DNA of 64,000 nucleotides from Clostridia bacterium (GCA_910575725.1 CAJTFE010000019.1:21448-85447), one strand, 5' to 3'; counted from the first letter of the stretch, positions 26,322 through 34,832 are shown. The notes: generated by a model not told the origin, from the sequence alone. Translations and numbers: made by a program.

Positions 26322-27293
26322 ATGGGAAACAAAGAAAAACTCATAGGATTTTACAATAAATATGGTATTGTCGTTATTCTGCTGGGGCTTCTGGTTGTGT
26401 GCTCTGTAATTTCGCCGGTATTCCTGTCCCAGGCAAATGTCGTCAATCTACTGTCGCAGATTGCAGTGGTTACGATTCTTACCTGCGGACTTACCCTGCT
26501 GATTATAGCCGGGCAGACAGACCTGTCCGGGGGCGCAGTGGTAGCGCTGACGGGATGTATCTGCGTAGGAACATATAAAAATCTGGCCGAGGGAGGCATG
26601 AATGGCATGCTGGCGGGAATTCTGGCCGTGCTGGCGGCGGTCGCCGTGGGAATGGCAGTGAATTTTCTCTCCGGAGTGATTGTGACGCAGTTTCATGCAC
26701 CGGCATTTATCGTAACCCTTGCCATGATGAAGGCAGGAAGAGGCATCTGCTATATCTATACAGGGGGAACCCCGATCTATAACATCGGAAATATTTCCAG
26801 GCTGGGCCAGGGAAGGATACAGGGAATCGTGCCCTATTCCGTGCTAATCATGTTCCTTTGCATTGCAGTTACCTGGTTTGTTTTAAAGAAAATGCGCCTG
26901 GGCAGGTATATTTATGCAGTTGGGGGCAATGCGGAAGCAGCTACGGCCTCAGGTATCAGCAATCAATGGACAATTATTAAAACCTATCTGATTCACGGGA
27001 TTTTTGTGGGGATTGCAGGAGCGCTGTTTATGACGAGACTGAATTCCGGACAGCCTGCAGAGGCGGAAGGATTGGAATTCGATGCGATCACGGCGGCTAT
27101 TATCGGCGGCGCAAGCCTGTCCGGCGGCGTGGGAAGTATCTACGGCAGTGTGATTGGCTCCATTATTATCGGCGTTATCACCAACATTTTAACCTTGAAG
27201 TCGGTACAGTCCTATTATCAAATGATTATCACCGGACTGATTATCGTAGCCGCAGTGGTTCTGGATATTGTGACCAAAGGAAAAAAAGAGTAG
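26322..27293 (+). CDS. Sugar ABC transporter permease, RbsC type
   Basis: A 323-residue permease with 8-10 helices. The CUT2 signatures are LTLLIIAGQTDLSGGAVVAL, FIVTLAMMKAGRGICYIYTG, RYIYAVGGNAEAATASGI (the coupling loop) and GGASLSGGVGSIYGSVIG. The ATG at 26322 has GGAG 6 bases upstream; an in-frame ATG at 26310 would overlap the ATPase gene and is less well placed. Confidence 0.9.
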   Translation: MGNKEKLIGFYNKYGIVVILLGLLVVCSVISPVFLSQANVVNLLSQIAVVTILTCGLTLLIIAGQTDLSGGAVVALTGCICVGTYKNLAEGGMNGMLAGILAVLAAVAVGMAVNFLSGVIVTQFHAPAFIVTLAMMKAGRGICYIYTGGTPIYNIGNISRLGQGRIQGIVPYSVLIMFLCIAVTWFVLKKMRLGRYIYAVGGNAEAATASGISNQWTIIKTYLIHGIFVGIAGALFMTRLNSGQPAEAEGLEFDAITAAIIGGASLSGGVGSIYGSVIGSIIIGVITNILTLKSVQSYYQMIITGLIIVAAVVLDIVTKGKKE

Positions 27294-27356
27294 GAAAAGC
27301 AAAAGGGTGAAATTAATCCTGTAAGGGTTAATGAATAAAAAAGGAGGATGAAGAAT

Positions 27357-28388
27357 ATGAAGAGAAAGTTGACAGCAGTGTTACTTACGGTGGTAATGGC
27401 AGCTGCCATGGCCGGATGCGGCGGAAGCAAGGAGAGCAGCAATGCACCGGCTCCGGCCGAGGGAGAGACAGAAGAAACGGCGCCTGCGGAGGCGGAAGAG
27501 GCGGCGGAAAATGTGGCGGATGCGGCAGAGGGCAGTGAGGGCGCCTACAAGGTAGCATTCCTCTGCAAGAGTTTTACAGATACCTTCTGCCTTTCTGTAA
27601 AAGAACAGTTTGAGGAAGCGGCAAAGGGGTATGCGGACAAGTTCACGGTAGACTATTTTGATTCCGAAAATACGGCAGCCACCCAGAACGATCAGATCGA
27701 GACCTGCACGGCAGCCGGATATGATGCCATTGTATTCCAGCAGGTAGATGCAGAGGCTTCGGTAGAAGTGGTAAAGGCAGCTCTGGACAAAGGCATTTAC
27801 GTGGTAGTTACGACGGGGCATATTGAAGATAACGGAGCGAGCTGGTATGTGGACGCAGATCCCTATCAGCAGGGACAGGTTGTAGTGGACTATGCCATTG
27901 AGCAGGGCTTCTGTGACGATGCGGAGGTTGCAATCTTAAGCGGCCCTACAGGAAACTTCCATTCCGAGAATCGTGTAAAGGCCTTTAAGGATGCGATTGA
28001 GGCAAAAGAGGGTGCGACCCTGGTGGCAACCGAGGTGGCAGAATGGTCCAAAGACAATGCAATGACCGTGGCACAGAACTGGCTGGTGGCTTATCCGGAT
28101 TTGAAGGTGATTCTGGCGGCAAATGATGACATGGGCATGGGTGCAGTTGAGGCAATCGAGATGGCCGGCAAGGAGGATCAGGTAAAGGTATTTGCTATCG
28201 ACGGAACTGAGGGCGGCCTGCAGGCAGTATCCGAGGGACGTCTGGGCGCAACCGTAAAGCAGGATGAAAAAGGATACGCCGTGGAAGCGATTAAAATTGT
28301 TGACGCGCTCTTAAGCGGCAGTGAGGCAGAGAGCCTCAATATTGACAGTACCCTTGTGACCAAAGACAATGTAGCGGATTTTCAGTAA
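27357..28388 (+). CDS. Sugar ABC transporter substrate-binding lipoprotein, RbsB type
   Basis: A 343-residue type I periplasmic-binding protein. The signal peptide ends in lipobox AMAGC with Cys21, followed by an Ala/Glu-rich linker (about 25-60) that tethers the domain to the membrane. The binding fold shows YDAIVFQQVDAEASVEVVKA, DADPYQQGQVVVDYAIEQG, VILAANDDMGMGAVEAIEMA and VFAIDGTEGGLQAV. The ATG at 27357 has AAAGGAGG 8 bases upstream; the one at 27348 is too close to it. The ligand is unknown; ribose, allose and other five- or six-carbon sugars are all compatible. Confidence 0.9.
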   Translation: MKRKLTAVLLTVVMAAAMAGCGGSKESSNAPAPAEGETEETAPAEAEEAAENVADAAEGSEGAYKVAFLCKSFTDTFCLSVKEQFEEAAKGYADKFTVDYFDSENTAATQNDQIETCTAAGYDAIVFQQVDAEASVEVVKAALDKGIYVVVTTGHIEDNGASWYVDADPYQQGQVVVDYAIEQGFCDDAEVAILSGPTGNFHSENRVKAFKDAIEAKEGATLVATEVAEWSKDNAMTVAQNWLVAYPDLKVILAANDDMGMGAVEAIEMAGKEDQVKVFAIDGTEGGLQAVSEGRLGATVKQDEKGYAVEAIKIVDALLSGSEAESLNIDSTLVTKDNVADFQ

Positions 28389-28407
28389 AAAGGACGATTG
28401 AACGCAT

Positions 28408-28989
28408 ATGGATTATACAGGCTCGATTAAAAATTATGTGGATGAAGAAATCAGACTGCTGAAGGAACTGGATGTCACGCTTGTGAACGAGCTGCTGAAG
28501 GAACTGGTGTCGGCCTATGAAAAGGAGGCGACGGTCTATGTGTTCGGAAATGGAGGAAGCGCCAGCACGGCCTCCCATATGGCCAATGATTTTAACAAAG
28601 GAATCTCCGAATATACGGATAAGAAATTCCGGATATGCTGCCTGAACGACAACGTGCCTACGGTGCTTGCCATAGCAAACGACATCGGCTATGAGGATAT
28701 CTTTTCGTTCCAGCTTCGCAATAAGGTAAAGCCGGGGGATCTGGTCATCGGCATCAGTGGAAGCGGCAACAGCCAGAATGTGATAAACGCCCTTACTTAT
28801 GCAAAAGAGCAGGGGGCGAAAATCATAGGATGGGTAGGCTTTGACGGCGGCAGGGTTTCTAAGATAACGGATCTTACCTTCCATGTGCCGGTTGGAAATA
28901 TGCAGCTGGTGGAGGATATGCATCTGATTCTGAACCATCTGATGATGTATGTGATTATGAAAGAATGGGGAATAAAGGCCCATTGCTGA
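28408..28989 (+). CDS. SIS-domain sugar-phosphate isomerase, GmhA/DiaA-like (second copy)
   Basis: A 193-residue SIS protein with FGNGGSASTASHMANDF, GISGSGNSQNVINALTYA and IIGWVGFDGGRVSKITD. It is similar in length and motifs to the first copy at 23203 but clearly divergent, so it is not a recent duplication. Having two in one operon suggests either a heteromeric isomerase or two isomerisation steps. It ends the operon; a strong hairpin follows at 29013. Confidence 0.8.
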   Translation: MDYTGSIKNYVDEEIRLLKELDVTLVNELLKELVSAYEKEATVYVFGNGGSASTASHMANDFNKGISEYTDKKFRICCLNDNVPTVLAIANDIGYEDIFSFQLRNKVKPGDLVIGISGSGNSQNVINALTYAKEQGAKIIGWVGFDGGRVSKITDLTFHVPVGNMQLVEDMHLILNHLMMYVIMKEWGIKAHC

Positions 28990-29012
28990 CAGCTGAATAA
29001 GGAAGCATAAAA

Positions 29013-29078
29013 ACTTAAGGCTGCCGGGAAATAAGATATCAGAAAAGTCCGAAATCTTATTTCCCGGCAGCTTTAAGT
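29013..29078. terminator. Convergent terminator hairpin
   Basis: ACTTAAGGCTGCCGGGAAAT and the following bases pair with TTTCCCGGCAGCTTTAAGT, giving a stem of over 20 bp. It separates the sugar operon from the convergent ylmC gene. Its loop ATCAGAAAAGTC and stem resemble the hairpin at 62372-62435. Confidence 0.7.
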
Positions 29079-29094
29079 ATATCTGGATAGAATA

Positions 29095-29343
29095 TCAAGG
29101 GCGTCCCTTATCGTGCTCCAGTTCTACCAGAATAATATCCGGCCCAATCTGTTTGATCTTGCACCAGGGGATTTCGTACTCGCAGTCTTTTCCAAGAAGT
29201 CCCCAGAGTTTTTCATTGCTGGAGGTTACAAGGGCCTGGATGCAGCCGTTTTTCGGATCGAATACCAGATCCGATACACAGCCTAAGCGTTTGCAGTCGC
29301 AGATATTGATAACGTCTTTTTCACGTAGTTCACAGAAGGTCAT
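29095..29343 (-). CDS. YlmC/YmxH-family PRC-barrel sporulation protein
   Basis: An 82-residue PRC-barrel protein (FCELREKDVINICDCKRLGC, VSDLVFDPKNGCIQALVT, WCKIKQIGPDIILVEL). The family is linked to sporulation in Clostridia and Bacilli, but the molecular role is not established. It is a single gene on the minus strand, convergent with the sugar operon and divergent from nrdR. Confidence 0.8.
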   Translation of the reverse strand: MTFCELREKDVINICDCKRLGCVSDLVFDPKNGCIQALVTSSNEKLWGLLGKDCEYEIPWCKIKQIGPDIILVELEHDKGRP

Positions 29344-29645
29344 GGGAAGCTCCCTGGAAGGTCTTTCCTTATCATATGCTTTCAGGGGGAAAGGTGTGAA
29401 CTTTGCGGCTTTGGAGGAACACTTGAAAACAGAATCGAAGTGGAGAAATGTTTTACATAAGGTTTGACAGAAAAGAAGAACATGTACTATACTTAGATAG
29501 ATGCATCGCTCTTGTGGAGGGCGGTTTGCCAGATTACAGCAAAATGCCGGAAAATCTGTTTCTTTTGGCGGGGCATAGGCGTGCCCGGATGTCTGCCACA
29601 GAAGTGATTTTGCGGAAGAGCCAGGAGAAAAGAGGGAGATACGCT
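29344..29645 (+). promoter_or_regulatory. nrdR upstream region with promoter
   Basis: About 300 bases without a gene. A strong promoter TTGACA (29464-29469), 18-base spacer, TATACT (29488-29493) would give nrdR a leader of about 150 bases. An open frame through the leader has no ribosome site and seems accidental. I found no clear NrdR box. Confidence 0.55.
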
Positions 29646-30098
29646 ATGAAATGTCCATATTGCAGCCAGGAGAACACCCGGGTCATTGATTCCAGACCGG
29701 CAGACGATAACAGCTCCATCCGCCGCCGCCGTCTCTGCGATTCCTGCGGGAAACGCTTTACTACTTATGAGAAGATTGAGTCGATTCCCGTTATTGTGAT
29801 TAAGAAGGACAATAACCGGGAGCCTTATGACAGAAGCAAGATTGAGGACGGTATCCTGCGTGCTTGCCATAAGCGTCCTGTGCCCTTGAAGGACATTAAC
29901 GGCGTGATCGACGCCATCGAGAGCGAGATCTTTAACCGAGAGGAGCGGGAGATAGCAAGCTGCGTCATCGGGGAAATGGTGATGGACAAGCTGAAGGACT
30001 TAGATTCCGTGGCCTATGTGCGCTTTGCCTCCGTGTACCGGGAATTCAAGGATGTGAATACATTTTTAAGCGAATTAAAGAAGATGCTGGATAAATAA
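29646..30098 (+). CDS. nrdR: Transcriptional repressor NrdR
   Basis: A 150-residue repressor of ribonucleotide reductase genes. The N-terminal zinc ribbon is MKCPYCSQENTRVIDSRP with RRRRLCDSCGKRFTTYE (C3, C6, C31, C34 type), followed by an ATP-cone (VIVIKKDNNREPYDRSKIED). It senses dATP/ATP. The ATG at 29646 follows GAGGGAGATACGCT and gives the normal length. Its stop overlaps the next start as TAATG. Confidence 0.95.
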   Translation: MKCPYCSQENTRVIDSRPADDNSSIRRRRLCDSCGKRFTTYEKIESIPVIVIKKDNNREPYDRSKIEDGILRACHKRPVPLKDINGVIDAIESEIFNREEREIASCVIGEMVMDKLKDLDSVAYVRFASVYREFKDVNTFLSELKKMLDK

Positions 30099-31546
30099 TG
30101 TCCCGGCAGCTTATAAATAAACATGTTAAGACAGAAAGAGACTTGGAAATGACGACAGACAGAAAAAGGGCAGCAGGGCATATCTTTGCCCTGCTTACCA
30201 TTACCGTGTGGGGTACGACCTTTGTGGCGACGAAAACCCTGCTCAATCATTACGATGCGCTTCAGATTATGCTGATGCGCTTCTTTATCGCATGGGTAGT
30301 TTTGATGCTCTATACCCGGAAAGTGGAAAAGCCGGGGGGAGTGAAGGAGGAGCTGGGGATTTTTGCCCTCTCCCTTTCCGGCATCACTTTGTATTACTAT
30401 TTTGAAAATACGGCCCTGACCTATACCCTGGCCGCCAATGTGAGCATTATCCTGGCGGCGGCCCCTGTTTTTACGGCTGTTCTGGCTCATTTATTTACCA
30501 GGGACGAGAAACTGTCCGGGCGGACGTGGGCAGGCTTTTTCATTGCCATTGCAGGCGTTGTGCTGGTGGTGTTTAACGGAACCTTTGTGCTGAAGCTGAA
30601 TCCCCTGGGAGATGCCCTTTCCCTTCTGGCAGCCCTGTCCTGGGCTGTCTACTCCGTGCTTCTCAAAAGCTATGTGGGGCATATGGACAACTGGATTTTA
30701 ACAAGGAAAATGCTCTTTTATGCATTGCTGCTGACAGCGCCCGCCGCTCTTTTTGGGAAGGGCCTTCCGCCGCTTTCGCCTCTTGTAAGGGGAGACGTTA
30801 TATTCTGCCTGCTGTTTTTGGGGGTGCTTGGAAGCGCTGTCTGCTACATTACCTGGAATATTGCCATCAGACGGATCGGGGTAGTGAACACCAACAATTA
30901 CATCTATCTGAACCCCTTTGTGACCATGGTCTGTGCGGCAATCGTACTGAAGGAGCCGGTTACGGCGGCAGGCGTGACAGGAGCCGTTCTGATTGTGGGG
31001 GGAATTCTTGTGTCGGAGCTTCCAAAGGGCTTTTCCGTTTTTGGCGGCCTGTATCCCAGGGAGTATATCGCTTCTACCTACGAGATTGATTTTGAAGGCT
31101 TGTATCAGGCAGGATACCGCGGCGTCCTTTTTGATGTGGATAACACGCTGGTTCCCCATGATGCCCCGGCTGACCAGCGCAGCATCGCCCTTTTTGAGCG
31201 TTTACGAAAGCTGGGCTTTTCCACCTGCTTGATTTCCAACAACAAGGAGCCAAGAGTGACGCCCTTTGCCGATGCCCTGAAAACCCAGTACGTATATAAG
31301 GCCGGAAAGCCCAGGCGCAGAGGCTATCAGGAGGGCATGAAACGCATGGGAACCCATAAGGGCGACACCCTCTTTGTAGGAGATCAGCTTTTTACAGACG
31401 TCTGGGGAGCGAACCGGGCAGGAATGTACTCTATACTGGTGAAGCCTATGAACCCTAGGGAAGAGATACAGATTGTACTGAAGCGTTACCTGGAGAAGCC
31501 GGTTTTGTATTGCTATCTGCGAAGGCAGAGGAGGAATTCTTCTTAG
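30098..31546 (+). CDS. EamA (DMT) transporter fused to a YqeG-type HAD phosphatase
   Basis: A 482-residue fusion. Residues about 25-305 are two EamA repeats with ten helices (FALLTITVWGTTFVATKTLL, ANVSIILAAAPVFTAVLAHL, LSWAVYSVLLKSYV, VCYITWNIAIRRIGVVNTNN, ITAAG-like end GAVLIVGGILVSELP). Residues about 315-482 are a complete YqeG HAD domain: LYPREYIAST, then GVLFDVDNTLVPHDAPADQR with the catalytic DVD, LISNNKEPR, KAGKPRRRGY and FVGDQLFTDVWGANRAGM. No stop or start separates them. YqeG is normally a free 165-180-residue protein next to shikimate, pepP and efp genes, as here. The ATG at 30098 overlaps the nrdR stop; 30149 is an alternative start. Confidence 0.85.
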   Translation: MSRQLINKHVKTERDLEMTTDRKRAAGHIFALLTITVWGTTFVATKTLLNHYDALQIMLMRFFIAWVVLMLYTRKVEKPGGVKEELGIFALSLSGITLYYYFENTALTYTLAANVSIILAAAPVFTAVLAHLFTRDEKLSGRTWAGFFIAIAGVVLVVFNGTFVLKLNPLGDALSLLAALSWAVYSVLLKSYVGHMDNWILTRKMLFYALLLTAPAALFGKGLPPLSPLVRGDVIFCLLFLGVLGSAVCYITWNIAIRRIGVVNTNNYIYLNPFVTMVCAAIVLKEPVTAAGVTGAVLIVGGILVSELPKGFSVFGGLYPREYIASTYEIDFEGLYQAGYRGVLFDVDNTLVPHDAPADQRSIALFERLRKLGFSTCLISNNKEPRVTPFADALKTQYVYKAGKPRRRGYQEGMKRMGTHKGDTLFVGDQLFTDVWGANRAGMYSILVKPMNPREEIQIVLKRYLEKPVLYCYLRRQRRNSS

Positions 31547-31638
31547 GCGGAGCATCCAAAGAAAGCATCCGTGCGCCGGCGGCATAGAAGCCGGGAAAAG
31601 TGATACTTGAAGAACATAGAAAGAAGGTTAATAGAAAA

Positions 31639-32718
31639 ATGAGAATCCAGGCAGCAAGAACCTTATTAAAAGAAAAGGGACTGGATGCGGCATTCATCGC
31701 ATCCCCGGCCAACATCCGCTATCTTAGCGATTTTGCAGGTACAGACAGCTATCTGTATCTGTCCGGCAGAAAACAGGTAATCCTCACAGACAGCCGCTAT
31801 ACCCTCCAGGCAGAAGAGGAAGGAAAGGGCAGCGAGGTCCGGACGATCAAAGGCGAGCGGGGATACGGCGTTCTCTTAAAAGAGCTTTTAGAGGAGGATA
31901 AGGCCACACGTCTGGGCTTTGAGGACGGCGTAATGACCTGGCAGACCGTAAAAAAGCTCCAGGAAGCCCAGGAAGGCGGAAAGGAAGAAGAACGGTGGGT
32001 TCCCCTTGGAGAAGACTTGTCCCTGCTTCGGGCAGTGAAAGAGGAAGAAGAGATAGAGAAGCTCTCCCGTGCCGAGCAGATTGGCGACGAAGCATTTTCC
32101 TACATTCTGACAGAAATAAAGCCAGGCATCACAGAGCTTGAGATAGCCGCAAAGCTGGAATACTATATGAAGAGCCACGGAGCCCAGGAAAAAAGCTTCG
32201 ACACCATCGCCGCCTCCGGCCTCCACAGCGCCATGCCCCATGCAGTACCTTCTAAGAAGGCACTGGAAAAGGGAGACTTCCTCACTCTGGACTTTGGCTG
32301 CAGATACCAGGGCTACTGCTCTGACATGACACGAACCATCGTGATTGGAAAAGCCAGCCAGAAGCAAAAAGAGATATACAAGATCGTACTGGAAGCCCAG
32401 GAGGCAGCACTGTCGGGCCTTCGGGCCGGCATGACAGGAGCCGAAGGCGACAGACTGGCAAGAAAAGTCATAGAAGAGGCAGGATACGCAGAATACTTCG
32501 GCCACGGCCTGGGCCACAGCGTAGGCCTGGAAATCCACGAAAAGCCAGCCCTGTCCCCCAAGGATCAGACAATCCTAAAACCCGGTATAATAGAAACCAT
32601 AGAGCCCGGCATCTACATCCCCGGCTTCGGCGGCGTCCGCATTGAGGACATGACCGTAATCACGGAAAACGGAATCCGAAACCTGACAAGCTCCCCCAAA
32701 GAGCTGATCGAGCTTTAA
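31639..32718 (+). CDS. Xaa-Pro aminopeptidase (M24 family)
   Basis: A 359-residue PepP/YqhT-type metallopeptidase that removes N-terminal residues before proline. The N-terminal creatinase-like domain (1-125) is followed by the pita-bread domain with metal ligands in LTLDFGCRYQGYCSDMTRT, FGHGLGHSVGLEIHE, ETIEPGIYIPGFGGVRIED. The ATG at 31639 gives the usual length; an in-frame GTG at 31600 lacks support. The second half uses mainly C- and A-ending codons, unlike the G-rich genes elsewhere. The context yqeG-pepP-efp is common in Clostridia. Confidence 0.92.
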   Translation: MRIQAARTLLKEKGLDAAFIASPANIRYLSDFAGTDSYLYLSGRKQVILTDSRYTLQAEEEGKGSEVRTIKGERGYGVLLKELLEEDKATRLGFEDGVMTWQTVKKLQEAQEGGKEEERWVPLGEDLSLLRAVKEEEEIEKLSRAEQIGDEAFSYILTEIKPGITELEIAAKLEYYMKSHGAQEKSFDTIAASGLHSAMPHAVPSKKALEKGDFLTLDFGCRYQGYCSDMTRTIVIGKASQKQKEIYKIVLEAQEAALSGLRAGMTGAEGDRLARKVIEEAGYAEYFGHGLGHSVGLEIHEKPALSPKDQTILKPGIIETIEPGIYIPGFGGVRIEDMTVITENGIRNLTSSPKELIEL

Positions 32719-33050
32719 TAGGGCAAATACCTCAAGCTTGGATATTGATAAAATTGAAGCAGCCATTCCCTTTTGTCTTGCCCAAGAGATTCGGGAATTT
32801 TAAAATACTGTCAAAATGCTTGACAGGGCCAAAACTGCGATTTATGATCTAATATAGAATGAATCCGTAAGTACAAACAGTCCAGCTGAGAAATGTTAAG
32901 TATTCTTTCAAAAATAATTTCTGCTGGACGGTAAAGCCGAGGAGGCGCACGAGAGGAACTTTTATGAGTGCCTTTTCGAATAAAAGTTCCTCTCATAACC
33001 GGTGTGCCGAAGCGGCCTTACCCTTTAGTGCCGTCGCGCAGCGACTTTAA
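32719..33050 (+). promoter_or_regulatory. Promoter and first part of the structured leader of the FGGY kinase gene
   Basis: TTGACA (32820-32825), 17-base spacer, TATGAT (32843-32848) is a good promoter about 325 bases before the kinase start. The leader then holds a hairpin at 32880-32929 (GTCCAGCTGAGAAAT with ATTTCTGCTGGAC), a perfect 15-bp hairpin at 32951-32994 (GAGAGGAACTTTTAT with ATAAAAGTTCCTCTC) and repeat C at 33003. Sequence 32731-32803 reads as a short protein-like tail (DKIEAAIPFCLAQEIREF) and may be debris. Confidence 0.6.
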
Positions 33051-33051
33051 A
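33003..33051 (+). repeat. Short intergenic repeat family C, copy upstream of the FGGY kinase
   Basis: TGTGCCGAAGCGGC, TTACC, TTTAG, then CGCGCAGCGACT. It matches 52026-52073 with few changes and 17281-17335 more distantly. Here it joins directly to repeat A. It contains the small hairpin GTCGC-GCA-GCGAC. Confidence 0.65.
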
Positions 33052-33165
33052 ACAGTAATATCCCTCACAGAGCACAAATCGATTTTCAGACGCATGTTTT
33101 CTGCGGCTGGAAATTGATTTCATACCTGTGTACTGGGAGGGACATTACGGAACTGGAATAGGAGG
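33051..33165 (+). repeat. Nested-hairpin repeat family A, copy 1 (leader of the FGGY kinase)
   Basis: Outer stem AGTAATATCCCTC with GAGGGACATTAC, inner stem AAATCGATTT with AAATTGATTT, loop with CAGACGCATG and CTGCGGCTGG. It ends GGAACTGGAATAGGAGG, so the last bases are the ribosome site of the next gene. Related copies are at 39932 and 61561. Confidence 0.75.
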
Positions 33166-33172
33166 AGAAAGT

Positions 33173-34687
33173 ATGAAATACTTATTGGGAATCGACAATG
33201 GGGGAACCTTTTCCAAAGCTGCAATTTTCGATGAAAACGGAAAGCAGATTTCCGTAGCCAGCGTTCCGACCGTCACACTCACGCCAAAGCCGGGCTACAC
33301 CGAAAAAGACTTAAACGAGCTGTGGCAGGTAAATGCGGACGCTATCCGCGGCGCCATAGAAAAGAGCGGCATCGATCCGAAGGACATTGCCGGCGTATCC
33401 TTTTCCGGAGCGGGCAAGGGCCTCTATATGGTAGGGCACGACGGAAAGCCCTCCTACAACGGAATTATGTCAACTGACACGAGAGCCTGGGCCCAGGTAG
33501 AAGGCTGGTACAAGGACGGAACCAACAAAAAAGTATATGAAAAAACCTTCCAGGAGATCCTGGCCGTGCAGCCCGTAAGCCTGCTGGCCTGGTTCAAGGA
33601 AAACCAGCCGGAGGTTCTGGAAAACACAAAATATATCTTCGCAGTCAAAGACTATATCCGCTACATGCTAACAGGCGAGGCCTACAGCGAATACACCGAC
33701 TGCTCCGGCGGCAATCTGGTAAATATGGTGACTGGAGAGCATGACAAAGAGCTTATGGCCCTCTATGGCCTGGAGGACTGCTATGAAAAGCTTCCGCCTC
33801 TGCGCCATTCTGCGGATCTCTGCGGCCATGTAACAAAGGAAGCCAGCGGGAAAACCCTGCTTCCTGAGGGCACCCCTGTGGCAGCAGGCATGTTTGACGT
33901 GAACGCCTGCGGCATCGCTTCCGGCCTGTCCGATGAGGAGCAGATGTGCATGATAGCGGGAACCTGGAGCATCAACGAATTCATCGGAAAAGAGCCGGTG
34001 ACGAACGGAACCGTGGCCTTAAACTCCATGTTCTGCATTCCGGGCTATTACCTTATCGAAGAGAGCAGCCCCACCTCCGCCGGAAATATGGAGTGGTTTG
34101 TCCGCAATCTGATGAACTACGAGAAGGAAGAAGCCAAGGGAAAGGGAGGCTCCGTGTACGACATCACCAATGAGTGGGCGGCTTCCGTCGAGCCCCAGGA
34201 CAGCAACATCATATTCCTTCCCTTCCTGAACGGCTCCAACGAGGATGCCCTTGCAAAAGGAACCTTTGTGGGCCTCACTGCCTTTCACAGCAAAAAGCAT
34301 ATGCTGCGGGCAGTCTACGAGGGGATCGTGTTTTCCCATGTGACCCATGTAAAGAAGCTCCTGCGCAACCGCGAGACGCCCAAAAGCATCCGCCTTTCCG
34401 GCGGCGCCGCCAATTCCGACGTGTGGGTACAGATCTTTGCAGACGCACTCCAGATTCCCATTGACGTAATCGCAGACAAGGAATTGGGAGCCCAGGGGGC
34501 AGCTATTGCAGCCGGAATTGCAGCCGGAATCTATCCGGATTACCAGGAAGCCATCCGCCGGACTGTGACCATTACCAAGACCATTTACCCCCGGCCTGAG
34601 TACAAAGAAATCTATGAGGAGAAGTATGCAGCCTACCGGACAGTGATTGACGGCCTTAGCAGCGCATGGGAGAGATTTAAAAACTAA
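33173..34687 (+). CDS. FGGY-family carbohydrate kinase (xylulokinase/L-xylulokinase-like)
   Basis: A 504-residue sugar kinase. The first ATPase motif is LLGIDNGGTFSKAAIFDENG, the substrate region has GVSFSGAGKGLYMVG and STDTRAW, and the C-terminal FGGY part has AGMFDVNACGIASG, AGTWSINEFIG and IRLSGGAANSDVWVQIFADA with GAQGAAIAAGIAAG. It resembles L-xylulose or related pentulose kinases; the sugar is not certain. The ATG at 33173 follows AGGAGGAGAAAGT. No isomerase or transporter lies next to it. It is inserted between pepP and efp, which are often neighbours, and its leader is made of repeats. Confidence 0.88.
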   Translation: MKYLLGIDNGGTFSKAAIFDENGKQISVASVPTVTLTPKPGYTEKDLNELWQVNADAIRGAIEKSGIDPKDIAGVSFSGAGKGLYMVGHDGKPSYNGIMSTDTRAWAQVEGWYKDGTNKKVYEKTFQEILAVQPVSLLAWFKENQPEVLENTKYIFAVKDYIRYMLTGEAYSEYTDCSGGNLVNMVTGEHDKELMALYGLEDCYEKLPPLRHSADLCGHVTKEASGKTLLPEGTPVAAGMFDVNACGIASGLSDEEQMCMIAGTWSINEFIGKEPVTNGTVALNSMFCIPGYYLIEESSPTSAGNMEWFVRNLMNYEKEEAKGKGGSVYDITNEWAASVEPQDSNIIFLPFLNGSNEDALAKGTFVGLTAFHSKKHMLRAVYEGIVFSHVTHVKKLLRNRETPKSIRLSGGAANSDVWVQIFADALQIPIDVIADKELGAQGAAIAAGIAAGIYPDYQEAIRRTVTITKTIYPRPEYKEIYEEKYAAYRTVIDGLSSAWERFKN

Positions 34688-34694
34688 AAAATAC

Positions 34695-34723
34695 TTGAAA
34701 AGCAGATTGTTTTATTATAAAAT
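34695..34723 (+). promoter_or_regulatory. efp promoter
   Basis: TTGAAA (34695-34700), 17-base spacer, TAAAAT (34718-34723), about 110 bases before efp. Confidence 0.6.
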
Positions 34724-34832
34724 AGAGCGTAGATTTGTGCAGAGGATCTGCATGAATATAGTTCAAATTGAGACTGGTACAGTATAAATAAAGTACAGTT
34801 ACGGAAGGAAAAACTAGGAGGAATAGTGAAGA

